Below are positions 20,371-30,619 of a stretch of DNA of 64,000 nucleotides, one piece after another. A model generated the notes under the pieces. That model did no database searches, had not been told where the DNA came from, and saw only the letters and a list, made by a program, of their open reading frames with translations. Both the position numbers and the translations under genes were made by a program. The first letter of the stretch is position 1; the number at the start of each line of letters is the position of its first letter. Source of the stretch: Tenrec ecaudatus (lineage: Eukaryota > Chordata > Mammalia > Afrosoricida > Tenrecidae); contig NC_134547.1 of NCBI RefSeq assembly GCF_050624435.1, positions 28,072,419 to 28,136,418 of the forward strand. Direction: 5' to 3'.

Positions 20371-20989
20371 ATTCATGCATTGAGGAAGTGCTTGAGTAGA
20401 GGCCCAAGGTCCTTCCGCCACCTTAATACTAAACCTATAAATATAGACACATAGATCTATTTCCCCATCCTCCTATATATATTTGCATGTACATGTCTTC
20501 ATCTAGACCTCTATAAATGCCCTTTGACTCCTAGCTCTTTCTTCCATCTCCCTTGACTTTCCTCCTGCCCTACTACCGTGCTTCGTTCCCACCTGGGTTA
20601 CAGCTATACCTCTTCTTTACGTAACCTTACCCTTGATCATTCCCCACCAGGCCTTCCACTCCCTCCTCACCACCATTTTGGGTCCCATGTTGTTCCCTTG
20701 TCCCTGTGTTTGTTAACACCATTTCCTTACCACCACCCCCCACGTCCCCCTATCCCAAGTCCCCCCGGAACTGTCAGTCCCATTGTTTTTCCTCCAGTTA
20801 GTTCATCCAGCCTGTCTTATGCACCTTGACTTTACCAAACATGATATCCTTCTTCAGGGGCTGGTGTCTCCTGACAACATGTCCAAAGTATGTACGATGA
20901 AGTCTGCCATCCTTGTGTCTAAGGAGCACCCTGATCTTACTTCCTCCAAGACAGACCAGTTAGATTGGAGTAGTTACATTCAAAACAAA

Positions 20990-23900
20990 TAGGTCAACTC
21001 AGGAGGATACTGCAACTGTGCTTTAGGATTGCAAGGGGTCATCTTAACCGATGTTCCCAAAGGGTGGCAGACAATCACGAGGGCGTATGATGAGGAAGTT
21101 GAAGAAAAGGGAAGACTGCCTGGGTGAGAAAAGAACAGGAAAAGTTGTGCCAAAGATTTTCCCCCATTACAACAATGCACTTGCTCATTCTTTGAGGTGG
21201 CAAGAAATGTCACAAGAGAATTCTTGGTTCTCTTGTTTCATTGGTAAACCCAAGTAGACCCACCTTAGAAGACATCAAGTACCCCTTCGGGCTTCTTTTT
21301 ATTTCCAAAACTCAAAGAAAGAAAATTTAAAGGGGAACATGAGTTGGGTCCCTGGAGAATGCCAAAACCCTTGTTTTGATGTGGGGTGAATTGGAGAACA
21401 TAGAATTCATCCAGGCAGCATCAGACAGATGGACACACCACCTCCAGAAGTATGTGCACCTAGATGGAGGCAATGTCCAGAAACAATTGTTTCACATTTT
21501 GGACCTCTTTGCTTCATAGGTTTCCATGGTTTTGTAGCAATTCTTTCTGATTTACACTCACACTTCCTCATAGGTTGGATGCTGAAGTAGCCAGGTCTTC
21601 CCCGTTGTCATAATTGGATCAGGACCCAGGATGATGAAGACAGCATTTCCATAATCTTTATTTTGTAGTAAACCCAAGGATTACAAGTTAAAGCCCTTCC
21701 CTTAGATCCCAAATACTGGGAAATCTGCAAGGTCGAGTTGTCTTTTGAATGATGTCAGGAGGGGCTCTCAAATGTGTCCCCAGGGCTCAGTAACAGATTT
21801 CTGAGGCTAGAGCCCAAATCGTGGAATGCAATGACACCACAAGGCATTAGTCTTGGAAACTGTCTGAGAGGGTGACTCCTCTTGACTGTAGAAGATGCTG
21901 GTGCTGTTTTTTATTTGCAGAACTGTCTTTTGTTCATGCCCTGAAGAATCACAACTCTGCTGATTCTAGTTTAGTTTATTTTCCCACTATTTACATGTGT
22001 ACATGTAAGTGTTTTCTAAGATGCTTACATTAGTGTCATGTTTTGCAGATGATGTATAACAGTAGGGTTTAGGTGAGAATCTGTAGTGCAAAAGCTATTG
22101 CTCCTGGGAATGAAGGAAGTACACTGTAGTCACAATCGGTTGTGATAACGGACCCAGCCACAGGCAAATCGTGTGTGGAATTTTCACCTTTGTCTTGGCA
22201 CATACAGTATTAGTGATTATTCTGATTAGACAGATCACCTGCATGCTTTTTAAGTCTATAACTTGCACTTGAAGTCACAGCTTAACCTTTGAAAGAATCC
22301 TGATCTCACAGACACCACACAGACAACACAACTCCTGTGAAGAAACAGGTCTATGACTGGGTAGGAGGTATGGTCCCCACTCTGGGCATCTTCTGTGACA
22401 GCCAGTCAAGGGCCTGTGTATGGAAATGATGACTGCTATGTTCATGTTTCACTACCAGCCACTGTGGACTCAACACGGGAGACACCACCCAGTTTTCAGA
22501 GACTGAATTTCAGGAAGAAGATTGCCAGACTTTTCTTCAGAGGTGCCTCTGGGGAACCTCAAGTCGTCAACCTTCCCACAGGCAGCCAGGCGAGTTCTTC
22601 ACTATTGGCACCATCAAGGGACTGCATTCCTTGCCTGAGGGAAAGAGGATTCAGTTTTTCACCATTAAGTGAAAATGCCAGCAGGTCTTCCTGATAGCTG
22701 GAAGTGCAGTGTCTTGGAAAGGTCAAACGTTGTGCCCAAGTACCTCAGCGGAAGACAGTGGGACCAGGACAGAGTTCCCTGTTCTCTTTCATGCCCCACA
22801 GATGATTTGTGTTCTCAGTGGAGGCAGTCCTGTAAGGCGGTGTTCAAAAGGGGCTCTCTCTAGTTCCCCTGGCCCAGTGCCAAAACTAAAAGAGGCACAT
22901 GTTCCTTTTTAAACACCCTCTTCTCTTCCTCTCTGTAGATCCAGTCTTATATTCCCAAGACCACCGAGCTCTGTCTCTGCCTGTGCCGTTGGTTTTGGTC
23001 TACCACCTGACACTTATAGGCCAGGCGGTGGTGCCCTACTGGGTGCAGAAGTTCCTGAGGACTCAGCAGGAGGTTGAGGCACTGAGCAGAGATGCAGGGC
23101 CTGTGAGGACCTAGAATGGAACAGAGAGTAAAGGGATGCCTGGGTGCTCTCCAATAACAAGTGTTCTAGGATCCAAGGGAACTTGCTGGGAGTGATGGGC
23201 AGGCAGCCGAGCATGGAGGGCCAGCCAGCCCAGTATGACCTGGAATGATGGGACAACACTCTTCTCCGGAGAAAGAAGATTTTTTTCCAGAATCCATTGC
23301 GGCCTCCAACTGTTCATCTATGTCTTCTGCTCCCTTCTTTCCTTCCCTTTCTTTTCTCCTTCCTACCACCTTCACTTCTTCTGCCAATTCCACTTACTTT
23401 GCCTCATCCTCCATCTCTATCTCTGATGCTACTCTGAGCTTCCTGCCTTTTGGCCAGCAGCTTGCCAATGCTGGGTGGCATAAAAGTCACATAAATGGCC
23501 TGTTCTTGCACTATCTGGCTGCCTCCACAGCCTGAGACCAGAAGAACCATACAGTGGATGACTATCACTATTGACCACTTTGACCAGGATGACCATAGGT
23601 CTTGGAGAGAAAGGCAGAAAAAAATGGAGATCAAAATTTAAAATCAGACACCCTTCAAGCCTAAAACTGAACCCACCCTTAAGACTCAAGTTTCAGTCAA
23701 GCAATAAACAGACCTGTAAGATGAACTGTAATGCCACATAACCCTCAGTACAATCAACCACCTGAGACTCACAGGGCAGCCTTTTCCCAAAAGCAAAGCT
23801 CAGAAGGCAGGAAGAATGAACCAAAGCCTGGTGCCCAGGAAAGAGATGCGAAGAGCGCTGTTACACGGAGGGGTTTCAACTGATGTCATGAAACAAAACA

Positions 23901-24289
23901 TGCATAAATTGTTGAATGGGAAACTAATTGCTCTGGAAACTTACATTCAAACTACAATATAAAATTTAAAAATAAGAGTAAGGGTTCCATTATCAAATAA
24001 GTTTTTTAAAGTACTGAGCCAAACAAACCTTGGGAAACGGGTTTCTTTACTAGCATGCATTGTATATTTCTGAGCAGAGGAAGTCTCTGCCAATCTAGCC
24101 AAGTTCCCATCACATCGTGCCTGGATATCTCCAACAGTTCATCTGTCATTCTAGTGAGCTCGATAGAAAATTAATATATTAACATATATTATAGAGGAAG
24201 CTTTTTAAAAAGGTGAGTTGTATCATGTCATTAATAAGCTAAAATCCCAGTTTTAAGTTCGGGAATGATTTCCCGTGCACTTCTAATAA
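20990..24289. other. Longest repeat-poor stretch; no gene recognised
   Basis: About 3.3 kb with few recognisable repeats. A SINE-like phrase at 22535-22600 ('gaggtgcctctggggaacctcaagtcgtcaacctt') resembles the 4425 subfamily. Open frames at 22395-22694 (99 codons, plus) and 23245-23535 (96 codons, plus) show no domain I recognise and no splice or start context that convinces. I looked for a retrogene A-tail or tRNA and saw none. Confidence 0.4.
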
Positions 24290-24790
24290 ACTAACCTATA
24301 ATCATAGCTAAACCTTCCTTAGTGTTGCCCTTGCTTCTCCTGTTCACTTCTCCTGTTGCACTCTGTCACTCTCTAGGTTCTTCAAGGCTTTAGTCACTTG
24401 AGTTTTTCCCAGTTTTTGGACCTCCTCACACTTCAGGGCCCTTGTACTTGATGCTCCCCTGCCTGAATCTTTTCCCTCTGGCCTTCAGGGATGGCTTCTC
24501 CTTGTCATTGAGATGTCAGCTCAGTCCTACCTTCTGAGACATGGTTTTCCTGGCCGTCAGCTCTGTCTCCCCTCATTCCTGGGTCAAACAGGATGCCACT
24601 GGCATTTATGATTTTCAGAGACTTCTTTGAACTCTGAAATTCTCTTGTTCATTTAATTATTTTTACTGTCTCTTTTTCCTTAACTATAAATCTCCTGAGG
24701 ACAGATCAGTCTTGCTCACACTGTCCCCTTTCCTTTAGCATCATGCTCATCCCTTGGAAGACCCACTGCACATATTTGTTGAATAACGGA
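24290..24790 (+). mobile_element. L2 LINE 3' end
   Basis: The order 'cacttcagggcccttgtacttgatgctcccctgcctgaatc', 'tgtcattgagatgtcagctcagtcc', 'aactataaatctcctgaggacagatcagtcttgctcaca', 'agcatcatgctcatcccttgg' and 'acatatttgttgaataa' is that of the mammalian L2 3' end. It is old, diverged and has no frame. Confidence 0.78.
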
Positions 24791-24875
24791 CCAAACAGTA
24801 GGCACCTGTTTGTGTGAAGCCTGGTGTAGACCCACAGGTTCAGACCTCATGTGCTGATTGATAAGTACTGCGCAC

Positions 24876-25354
24876 TGTGTTAGGTCAGGTGGACTAGAGA
24901 AAAAAATTCATTGACCCTCATAAGATACAGCTTTATATCAAGGAGCAATTGTCTATTGAGAAAACCTCCCAGCTCAGTCCAGATCAAATCCATAAGTCTG
25001 ATACTAGCCTGCAAGTCAAATACTAGTCCATAAATTCCTCTTCAGACTCATGCAGACTCTCTCTGGTGCCAAATGCAGGAAGATCACAGGCCAGTGGGTG
25101 AAAGGTCGTTTGGATCCAATGGCAGTGGAAGCATCTCCAGGGCTCTGGCTGCCATCAATGTGGCTCCATGTGGCTCGTCAACAGGAGTGTGAATTAGAGA
25201 GTGTATGCCCCGCCTCTAGGGAGGAAGGGAGGACGTTCCCAGAATCCACATGAGGCCATGTCCACAAGGAGGCATCAGGCTAGATTGACAGGCTAGACTG
25301 CACTCCTTCACACTTAATATCCTCAAGTTGACATGAAATTATGTAACTACCGCA
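24876..25354 (-). mobile_element. Solo ERVL-like LTR (family A)
   Basis: It runs from 'TGTGTTAGGTCAGGTGGACTAGAG' to 'AATTATGTAACTACCGCA'. The internal order of the family is intact but diverged ('tcagactcatgcag', 'tgcaggaagatcacaggccagtgggtgaaaggtc', 'attgacaggctagactgcactcc'). The flanks do not show a clear 5-bp duplication. Confidence 0.8.
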
Positions 25355-25394
25355 TATACTCACTGTGGCTCAGGTGGAAACTGGTTATAGTAAA

Positions 25395-25548
25395 AACATT
25401 CTCTGATACTGAGTCAATTTTGACTCATAGCGACCCTATAGGGCAGGGTAGAACTGACCCTGTGGGTTTCCCAAGAGTGATGAGTGGTTTTGAACTGCTA
25501 ATCTTGTGGTTGGCCATCCAATGCATACCCCACTATGTCACTTAAAAC
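25395..25548 (-). mobile_element. AfroSINE, internally deleted
   Basis: 'actgagtcaattttgactcatagcgaccctatagggcagggtagaactgaccctgtgggtttcc', then 'ggttttgaactgctaatcttgtggttggccatccaatgc..ccccactatgtcac'. It is the reverse complement of an AfroSINE with the middle segment shortened. Confidence 0.85.
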
Positions 25549-25659
25549 ATGAGAACTGATTATAACCATAACTTTATCAGTCTCTGACATTATTTTAATG
25601 TCTTTATTGCAAAATAGAGCATGAAAGGTATTATGAAAATCCTACCTCTCACACCTCTT

Positions 25660-26095
25660 GGGGTTTTTTATTAAATACTTTTATTGTGGGCTCTTAGATT
25701 TCTTATCATAATCCATATATTCATCCTCTATGTCAAGCATATTTGCACATATGCTGCCATCATCATTTTCAAAGCATTTTCTTTCTATTTGATCCCTTGA
25801 TATCAGCTCCTCATTTTCCCCCTCCCTCGCCCACCCTCCCTCACAAATCCTTGATAAGTTATAGATCATTATTTTCATACCTTACATCATCCGCTGTCAC
25901 CCTTCATCCACTTTGCTGATGTTTGTTCCCCTGGGGTGGGGGGGGGGGTTATGTGTTGATCCTTGTGATCCACTCCCCCTTTCTCCCCCCACCTTCCTCT
26001 AATCCTCCTGATATCTCTATTCTCATTGTTGACCCTTAGGGATTTATCTATCCTGGACTCCCTGTGTTGTGGGCGCTTATCTGTAGCAGCTCACA
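25660..26095 (-). mobile_element. L1 LINE 3' end, older subfamily
   Basis: It begins 'ttattaaatacttttattgtgggctcttagatttcttatcataatcc', the L1 3' terminus with changes shared with the 56280 copy ('cttttatcgggggctcttac'). It runs through the CT-rich region to about 26095. Those two copies and the 59470 copy form an older subfamily than those ending 'ttttattaggggctcatac'. Confidence 0.82.
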
Positions 26096-26320
26096 CCTCT
26101 TATTTTACCCCAATGAGTCCAGGAAATGTAGGTAAAGTGGCAGCAGATGAGAGGAAGGCCCTCAATGGGAAGGATTGACACAGAGGCTACAGCAATGGAC
26201 TCAAGCATAGGAAAATTGTGAGAGGGCGTAGAGCTTAGAATGGGGCTGTGCTTCATGCTGTTGTGCACCGTGTTGCTATGGGCCAGAACTGACTTGATGG
26301 CACCTAACAACAGTAACTTC
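26096..26320 (+). mobile_element. RTE LINE 3' end
   Basis: 'gtaaagtggcagcagatgagaggaaggccctcaatgggaaggattgacacagaggctacagcaatggactcaagcatagg' is followed by the terminal 'gccagaactgacttgatggcacctaacaacagtaac'. It is the same stretch as 16715-16912. An LTR is inserted just downstream. Confidence 0.85.
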
Positions 26321-26326
26321 ACATCC

Positions 26327-26691
26327 TCTGTTAGTCCGGGTGGACTAGAGAAACAAATCCATAGAAACTCATATGTGTATAAGAATTTTATATAAAGGGT
26401 AATTGTACATTAAGAAAGCATCCCAACCCAGTCTAGTGCAAGACTATAAGTCCGATATTAGCCCATCTGTCTGATACCAATCTGAACAGTCCTCTTCAGA
26501 CTCACGAAACACATGCAATGACAACGAATGCAGGATGATCACAGGTCAGGGGGTACAAAGTCTTTGGATCTAATGGCATTGTAAGCACCTCAGCACCGGC
26601 AGGGGTCTCCACGTGGCTCCTCCAGTTCCCAGGGCACGGGTCTACCAGCGTAGTGCCATGTGTCTTGTCAGTCGAGCATCTCCAAGGGAGT

Positions 26692-26761
<70 letters not shown>

Positions 26762-26919
26762 CACCCACCTCCAACAAGGAAAATTCAGGAATTCCCAAAA
26801 TCCTTAGGGGAAAGGCATGCCCACACAGAGGTCTCATTGGCTGTATCCTGATTGACAGCCTAGACTCCACCCCTACACTCTTAATCCTCAAATTGACAGC
26901 AGATTATGTAACTATCACA
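26327..26919 (-). mobile_element. Solo ERVL-like LTR (family A), 5-bp duplication CATCC
   Basis: It runs from 'TCTGTTAGTCCGGGTGGACTAGAG' to 'TATGTAACTATCACA' and is flanked by CATCC at 26322-26326 and 26920-26924. The perfect duplication fixes the ends of this LTR family as TnTGTTAG..CTAnCACA. A (GA)n tract expanded within it. Confidence 0.88.
26692..26759. repeat. (GA)n microsatellite within an LTR
   Basis: About 33 GA units. The corresponding position of other family-A LTRs has only a short 'agagagagag' (for example 5747-5757), so the run expanded here from a short seed. Frames through it read (Arg-Glu)n or (Ser-Leu)n and are artefacts. Confidence 0.95.
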
Positions 26920-27014
26920 CATCCCAAACTTGAGCCTCTCTTAGAGTGGATGCTACTACCAGGGATGCACCTCCAACCACCTGATCACCGTGCACTGATG
27001 CCTAGTGCCACTCA

Positions 27015-27165
27015 CTCATGGTCCTGCAGGTGGTGCTGTGGGCAGAGTCATTTGGGGGTGGCAAGGTCTCATGACAGATTTACAGCTTCAGAAACCTATG
27101 GAGCAGTTCCACTCTGTCCCTATGAATCAGAATCAGCTCACCAGCAGTAGGTTTGGTTTTACTAG
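27015..27165 (+). mobile_element. AfroSINE, partial
   Basis: 'gtggtgctgtgggcagagtcatttgggggtggcaaggtc..cagatttacagcttcagaaacctatggagcagttccactctgtccctatgaatcagaatcagctcacc' is the sense AfroSINE with a shortened head. Confidence 0.72.
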
Positions 27166-27204
27166 GTCTCTGTGGCTCTTCAAATGAGTCCTATTTTCTC
27201 TGTT

Positions 27205-27362
27205 GGATAAGCACCAGACTGTTAACCCCAAGGTCAAAGATTCAAATCCACCCTTTGTTCCAAGGGAGAAAGATAAAGCTGTCTGCTTCTGTAGAGATCT
27301 ATAGTCGCAGAAACCCTACATAGGATTCATATGTGTCAGAATCGACTTGATGGCAGTGGGAT
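27205..27362 (+). mobile_element. AfroSINE
   Basis: 'gataagcaccagactgttaaccccaaggtcaaagattcaaatccaccc..tctgcttctgtagagatctatagtcgcagaaaccctacataggattcatatgtgtcagaatcgacttgatggcagtggg' is a nearly full sense copy. The B-box reads 'gattcaaatcc'. Confidence 0.88.
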
Positions 27363-29159
27363 TTGTAGGTCTTCAGTTTTGCCAACCTGAGCTGAGTCCT
27401 GGGCGCAGCAGTCAGGCTTCCCTGAGCGTCCACAGAAGAAAAGGTCAATCAGCATGGTAGGAGCTCCCTTGTATTCACCCTAGGTCTCTAAACATCTACC
27501 ACTGTAACTCTGGAACAGAAACACTGCAACCCAACCCACGAAGAAGCCCTTCTTTGTCTGCATGGTACAAGAGCCATTCCTTTCGTTCATGAGGAGCATC
27601 ACCATGAAGGTGTTGACTGCCCATCACTCCTGACAGGAAGAAGCAAGAGATAGGACATGTAAAGGTAGCTATTCATGTGAAGAAGCTCAAGGAAGAATAA
27701 GCATGACAGGTCACAAAATCATATATGGATATCTGTGGCATAGTAGGCCTGCCCAAGAGTTTAGTGTCTGATATACACAACTGTATATTGCGTAGCTGCA
27801 GGTTCCTGAGGGCAACCTGGGTCAGAAATGAGACCTGACCTCCAGGATCTCGGGTGGGAATGTCCTACCATTAGCAGACACAGCCGTTATATTGCTTTGG
27901 CAACCCACGGAATATGAGCCTCCCAGAGAAAACCACCCCTACTACAGTGGAATTCACAATAATAAATCACAAAATACCATTTGTTGTGAATGCAACCAAC
28001 AGGATAATTTGCATTCCAAGAAATGAAAAACAAGACAAACCTGAAACAGCTTATAAAATAAGCATATTTAAAATACTTAGAGATGAAAGAGTAGTGATCA
28101 CTTCGCTTTTCTGTGTCTTTGAAATACATTATAAAATTTAAAAAGAGAACCAAAGAAGGATAGTTTTGATCATTTAAATGAAACAGAGATAAGAATTGTA
28201 ATGAGAAATTCATTAGTAGGCCAAAACCTAGCCTCCTCCTTTCATGAACCCTCCCTTCTTCACACCACTCAGGAATAAAGAGGGTCAGTTATCATGGTGC
28301 ATTATAATCTTCACTCAAATGTTCTGAAACAATTGGCATATGCCTTGTTAAATAGAAATACAAGAATTCCTTCTCACATGAGTATGTCAGACAGGTGTGA
28401 ATTTTCTGTCTGCTTGATCTGAGGAAAGCACATAGATATCTATGGCAACATTTACTTCGAATCCATAGCAGTCAAACACTTAATTTTCCTGTTTATGCTA
28501 CCCATAAACAAATGTTGCTTGTTGCCATGGATTTCTGATCTCAAGGTTGGGGGTGGGGGAGTTCTTTCTTTCCCGTTTGCCTTTTTCTTAGCAAAGCCAA
28601 TCTAGCTGAGAAATAAGTGAGTTAGTTTTTCAAAATGTTTTTTAAAAATCCCTCTTTTGGCCCAAGGCCCACTGGACCATCAAAGGAATGGTAATTGTAA
28701 GGTCAGAATGAAGGGTCTTTGCTGGGCCAGTTATCGCCATGATTAGCACTTAACAGCTAGAACCCTGGCACCCTCAGGAAACCCTTGTCCTTGTAGTTTG
28801 GGTTCCCTACAAGAAGCACTGCTGTTCACGTGTTCCATCGGCACTTTGGATCTAGCACGCGGAGATGGAGTTCCCAGGTGTCCTGGGTGGAGAATGCAGG
28901 CACCCCATCCAGAAACACTGACTCTTCCTTCCCTATCCACTCATCCAGCACAGTCAATTCCATTTCCTCAATAGATTCCCAGAGGAAAGTGTACTTTTCC
29001 CTGAAAGGGTTTGACATTGACCAGGAGATCAAAAGACTGGGTGTAAAATCATAGATGAATACCTGTGACGTTGGCTTTTTCTTGTAGACCAGGCTTCCAA
29101 GAGCTTGGTCTCTGCATAACATGTGTACATAGTGCATTTGCCAGATTCCTGAGGGCAAC
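27363..29159. other. Repeat-poor; no gene recognised
   Basis: No repeat family is clear. RFX-like half-sites ('ctatggcaac' near 28440, 'gttgccatgg' near 28521) are seen but lie about 80 bp apart. A 115-codon frame on the minus strand (28826-29173) is open across a non-repetitive stretch. It is described under findings together with the frames at 29329-29868. Confidence 0.35.
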
Positions 29160-29343
29160 AACACAGGGTACACAGGGTAGAACTGTTCTAAACAGGGTAG
29201 AACTGCCTTTATGGGTTTCTGAGACTGTCACTCTTCATGGGACTAGAAATCTCCATATTTCTCCAGTGGAGCGCCGGGAGGTTTCAAAGTGCTGACCGTG
29301 TAGCTTGCAGCCAAACATGTAATCCCTATCATACCAGGGCTCC
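29160..29343 (-). mobile_element. AfroSINE, 3' half duplicated locally
   Basis: 'gggtagaactgttctaaacagggtagaactgcctttatgggtttctgagactgtcactcttcatggg..ggtttcaaagtgctgaccgtgtagcttgcagccaaac..taccagggctcc'. It is the reverse complement of an AfroSINE in which a short 'cagggtagaactg' segment is repeated. Confidence 0.82.
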
Positions 29344-30619
29344 TGCAAAGGTCAATGGCTTCCCAGAATTCTTGTTGAGACCAAGATCCAAGGCAATTTG
29401 GGATATTTCAAATAGATTGGTAACATGAAACAAAACAGCATGCTTACCAAAACAATTCTGAACTCCATTGATAAAGAATATATATTTACTGACTAGAGTG
29501 TCAACCAGCATTCTCAGAGTGGAATCCATTCTTCTCCTAGTCCTTGACCTCAGACAGTGAGGACCTTCTTGAGGCATGGATATCTTCAGAAACTCAGCTA
29601 GGTATCCCTCATCTCCCAAGCTGCCAACATAGGTGGTGCAGTCACAGAGCCAGGCTGTCACAGAAGTTGAATGCAAAATTCAGGCTCACCTGAGAGTGAG
29701 TAGGTAGTCTGTCTTTACCCCTATGAAGCGGGAGTGACCACAGCCTTGACCACCTCTCATGAGTATTTCCGACAGAGTAAATGACTTTTCTGAATATACA
29801 TCAAACCATTGCAAGCTTCCTACAGAAGCCAGGAAATGACCTTCCACCTCTCTAGTGTGGTATGTCATGCATAGTTTTTGTTTGCCTAGTTTCTTCTCAT
29901 TAAATTACAAGCTTCTGGGGAAAGCCAGATGACAGGAGCTTCTCCTTTTTCTTTTTGTTATTTTTACCTGAAGTTTTCTGCAGTAACAATTCATAGTGCC
30001 CAAGGCACACTGGGAGCAGGCCAAAGCTCCAGTCTGAGGCAGGGAGAGTGCAGTCCTCTGCCTGGCTCTGGAACGCTTCAAGGGAAATGTAGGTGGACCA
30101 CTTTCTCCACTTTATTATTTTGAAATCTATATACAATGTTATGACTTTGAAAGCCAATTACATTGATCCATAGGAACGTTCCTAGATTCAAGGTTTAAAG
30201 ATGAGCATTATCACAGAAGTATAGCTGCAAACATACTAGAAACATATGCAGGTGGAAACCTTAGTCTTCTTCTGAAGCGCTCAGAACGCTTTTTTTTTTT
30301 TTTTGTATCGTACAAAGCTTAAGGGACTGTTTCAGTGAAGTTTTATCTTAGCCATGAAGAAGCCCCATGTCCAGAGATGGGGGAGCAGCACCTCATCGAG
30401 GTACACTCAGAAAGAAAAGATAGCTTTGTGCCTAGGAAGGGAAGGAAGGAACACTAGCAGCTTCATCCTAACTAAAAGAGCTTCCTCCGCACCTCTCTCT
30501 GAAAGAAGCAGCTATTAGTGTTGCCAATACAGAGTGAAGTGATCTTAGGAACTGTCAGACCTAAGTAACAGTGATTTCTCTACCACAAAATCACACTAAT
30601 TTAAATTCAAAAGAGCATT
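29344..30619. other. Repeat-poor; minus-strand open frames of unknown meaning
   Basis: Minus-strand frames 29329-29676 and 29686-29868 lie in the same phase, separated by two stops. A good splice-donor-like CTCTCAG|GTGAGC sits at the boundary (minus strand, about 29690). I do not recognise the product and cannot tell a decayed gene from chance. A T-run lies at 30290-30304. The rest is unremarkable. Confidence 0.3.

Larger units (their letters stand above)
19143..20819 (-). mobile_element. L1 LINE 3' region, second copy, with duplicated module
   Basis: A second L1 3' terminus starts at 19143 ('tttttttacattttattaggggctcatac'). The element runs to 20819, where the right copy of the target duplication begins. 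It carries the (TA)n tract at 19799-19866 and two tandem copies of a ~230-bp 3' UTR module (19870-20370). Either this copy inserted into the first L1, whose 5' remainder it displaced, or both arrived as one rearranged insertion. The junction alone does not decide. Confidence 0.82.
18205..20985 (-). mobile_element. RTE LINE 3' region split by a 2.4-kb L1 block
   Basis: The RTE occupies 18205-18405 and 20834-20985 on the minus strand. The left piece carries the terminus (plus-strand 'gctgttgctgttg') and 'gcagccactgtgccgatccatcttgctgagagcc'. The right piece continues 'ccaaacatgatatccttcttcaggggctggtgtctcctgacaacatgtccaaagta', which in intact RTE follows without a gap. The interruption is flanked by the repeat TGCACCTTGACTTT at 18392-18405 and 20820-20833. 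Confidence 0.85.

Noticed and set aside
26653..27150. 165-codon frame with long Arg-Glu repeats
   Set aside because: Translation of the (GA)n microsatellite in an LTR joined to flanking repeat sequence.
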